A stretch of 26,140 nucleotides of DNA from a virus, in IMG/VR virus record IMGVR_UViG_3300032241_001383, positions 1-26,140 of that record. One strand, 5' to 3'. Positions within the stretch are counted from its first letter, which is position 1; each line of letters starts with the position of its first letter. Of the stretch, positions 23,810 through 26,140 are shown piece after piece. The translations under genes were made by a program, and so were the position numbers. The notes under the pieces are model-generated. The model had not been told where the DNA came from, searched no databases, and was given only the letters and a program-made list of their open reading frames with translations.

Positions 23810-24181
23810 TTAGGCGACGCCGATCTCACCTTCCGCTTCAAACGTCAGGGTCGTACCCGCGCTTGCCTGACCTGTCAGATAGTCAGTTGTGTCGAGCCGA
23901 AGCTGGCCGTACCAGTCTACATAACTGTTTGCACCGACGGACAAACCATTCCCGATGACTTCCGTACCGGCAGCGGACGCGCCCGTGGCACCAAGCCAGA
24001 AACTGCATGTCGCGGCGCTAGAAGTCTTATTGACGATGCGGATGTGCCGCACGATTAAGTAGGTCGCGGAAGCCGCCGTGGCGACGCCCGTACCGCCCGT
24101 GACTGTCGGGGGGTTCAGCACGTTAGTGACCGAGGCTGAGAGCGCCACAGGACCAAATCGAACAATTTTATTGGAAGCCAT
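23810..24181 (-). CDS. Small conserved virion protein (123 aa), possible head decoration
   Basis: ATG 24181 with AGGAGA upstream. MASNKIVRFGPVALSASVTN is followed by ATYLIVRHIRIVNKTSSAA, SFWLGATGASAAGTEVIG, VDWYGQLRLDTTDYLTG and the end LTFEAEGEIGVA. The features RHIR.VNKT, LGATG, VDWYG.LRLD and EGEIGVA mark a small beta-sandwich protein that recurs in podovirus-like late regions. I do not know a proven role; a decoration or tail-surface protein is plausible. Downstream come the two gene remnants. Confidence 0.78.
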   Translation of the reverse strand: MASNKIVRFGPVALSASVTNVLNPPTVTGGTGVATAASATYLIVRHIRIVNKTSSAATCSFWLGATGASAAGTEVIGNGLSVGANSYVDWYGQLRLDTTDYLTGQASAGTTLTFEAEGEIGVA

Positions 24182-24208
24182 TACAGATCTCCTGTGAACA
24201 AGTTGAGG

Positions 24209-26140
<1,932 letters not shown>

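Overview
This window is part of the genome (or provirus) of a tailed phage, most likely short-tailed (podovirus-like), infecting a Gram-negative bacterium. Evidence: a P22 gp4-like connector, a tail hub/stabilisation protein and an SU10-type adaptor; two giant ejection-type proteins; a T4/P22-type GH24 lysozyme in a lysis cassette; and many small fibre-like proteins. Terminase, portal and major capsid are not here and probably lie beyond the right edge. The host cannot be named from the sequence. I see no tRNA, rRNA, insertion sequence or CRISPR array.

Left edge (1-1504, + strand): the end of an early/replication operon. It holds the tail of a small unknown gene, a probable ssDNA-binding protein with an acidic C-terminus, a strong intrinsic terminator, then two small coupled genes, the second of the DUF6378 type. 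This operon meets the late operon tail to tail with a 4-base overlap.

Rest (1501-26140, - strand, read right to left): a tightly packed late operon. In order of transcription it has: (1) a collagen / C1q-like / glycine-rich fibre running off the right edge; (2) a small virion protein, two decayed gene fragments, two short genes and a perfect-stem terminator; (3) a glycosyltransferase-TPR protein, a gp4-like connector, a zinc-ribbon protein and three fibre or fibre-like proteins; (4) a lysis block (small membrane proteins, holin-like protein, an out-of-frame lipoprotein-like ORF, lysozyme); (5) adaptor and tail hub; (6) a run of small fibre/collagen proteins joined by one-base stop-start overlaps; (7) a conserved trio of glycine-motif protein, GNAT acetyltransferase and giant S74-containing protein; (8) a giant protein ending in a SleB-type wall hydrolase; and (9) a gp53-like tail fibre.

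How it fits together: adaptor, connector and hub build the tail; the giant proteins probably leave with the DNA and open the wall; the many collagen, glycine-rich and beta-repeat proteins decorate head or tail and bind the host; the lysis block releases progeny. The most unusual points are the peptidase_S74 chaperone domain inside, rather than at the end of, a giant ejection-type protein; the 45-bp collagen repeats with an invariant 33-base core; a phage glycosyltransferase among Thr-rich collagen-like proteins; the out-of-frame lipoprotein-like ORF; and a decayed spot at 23304-23792 with one nonsense change and one frameshift. Six genes or gene calls rest on starts or frames worked out here, including three intact ORFs of 57-58 codons.
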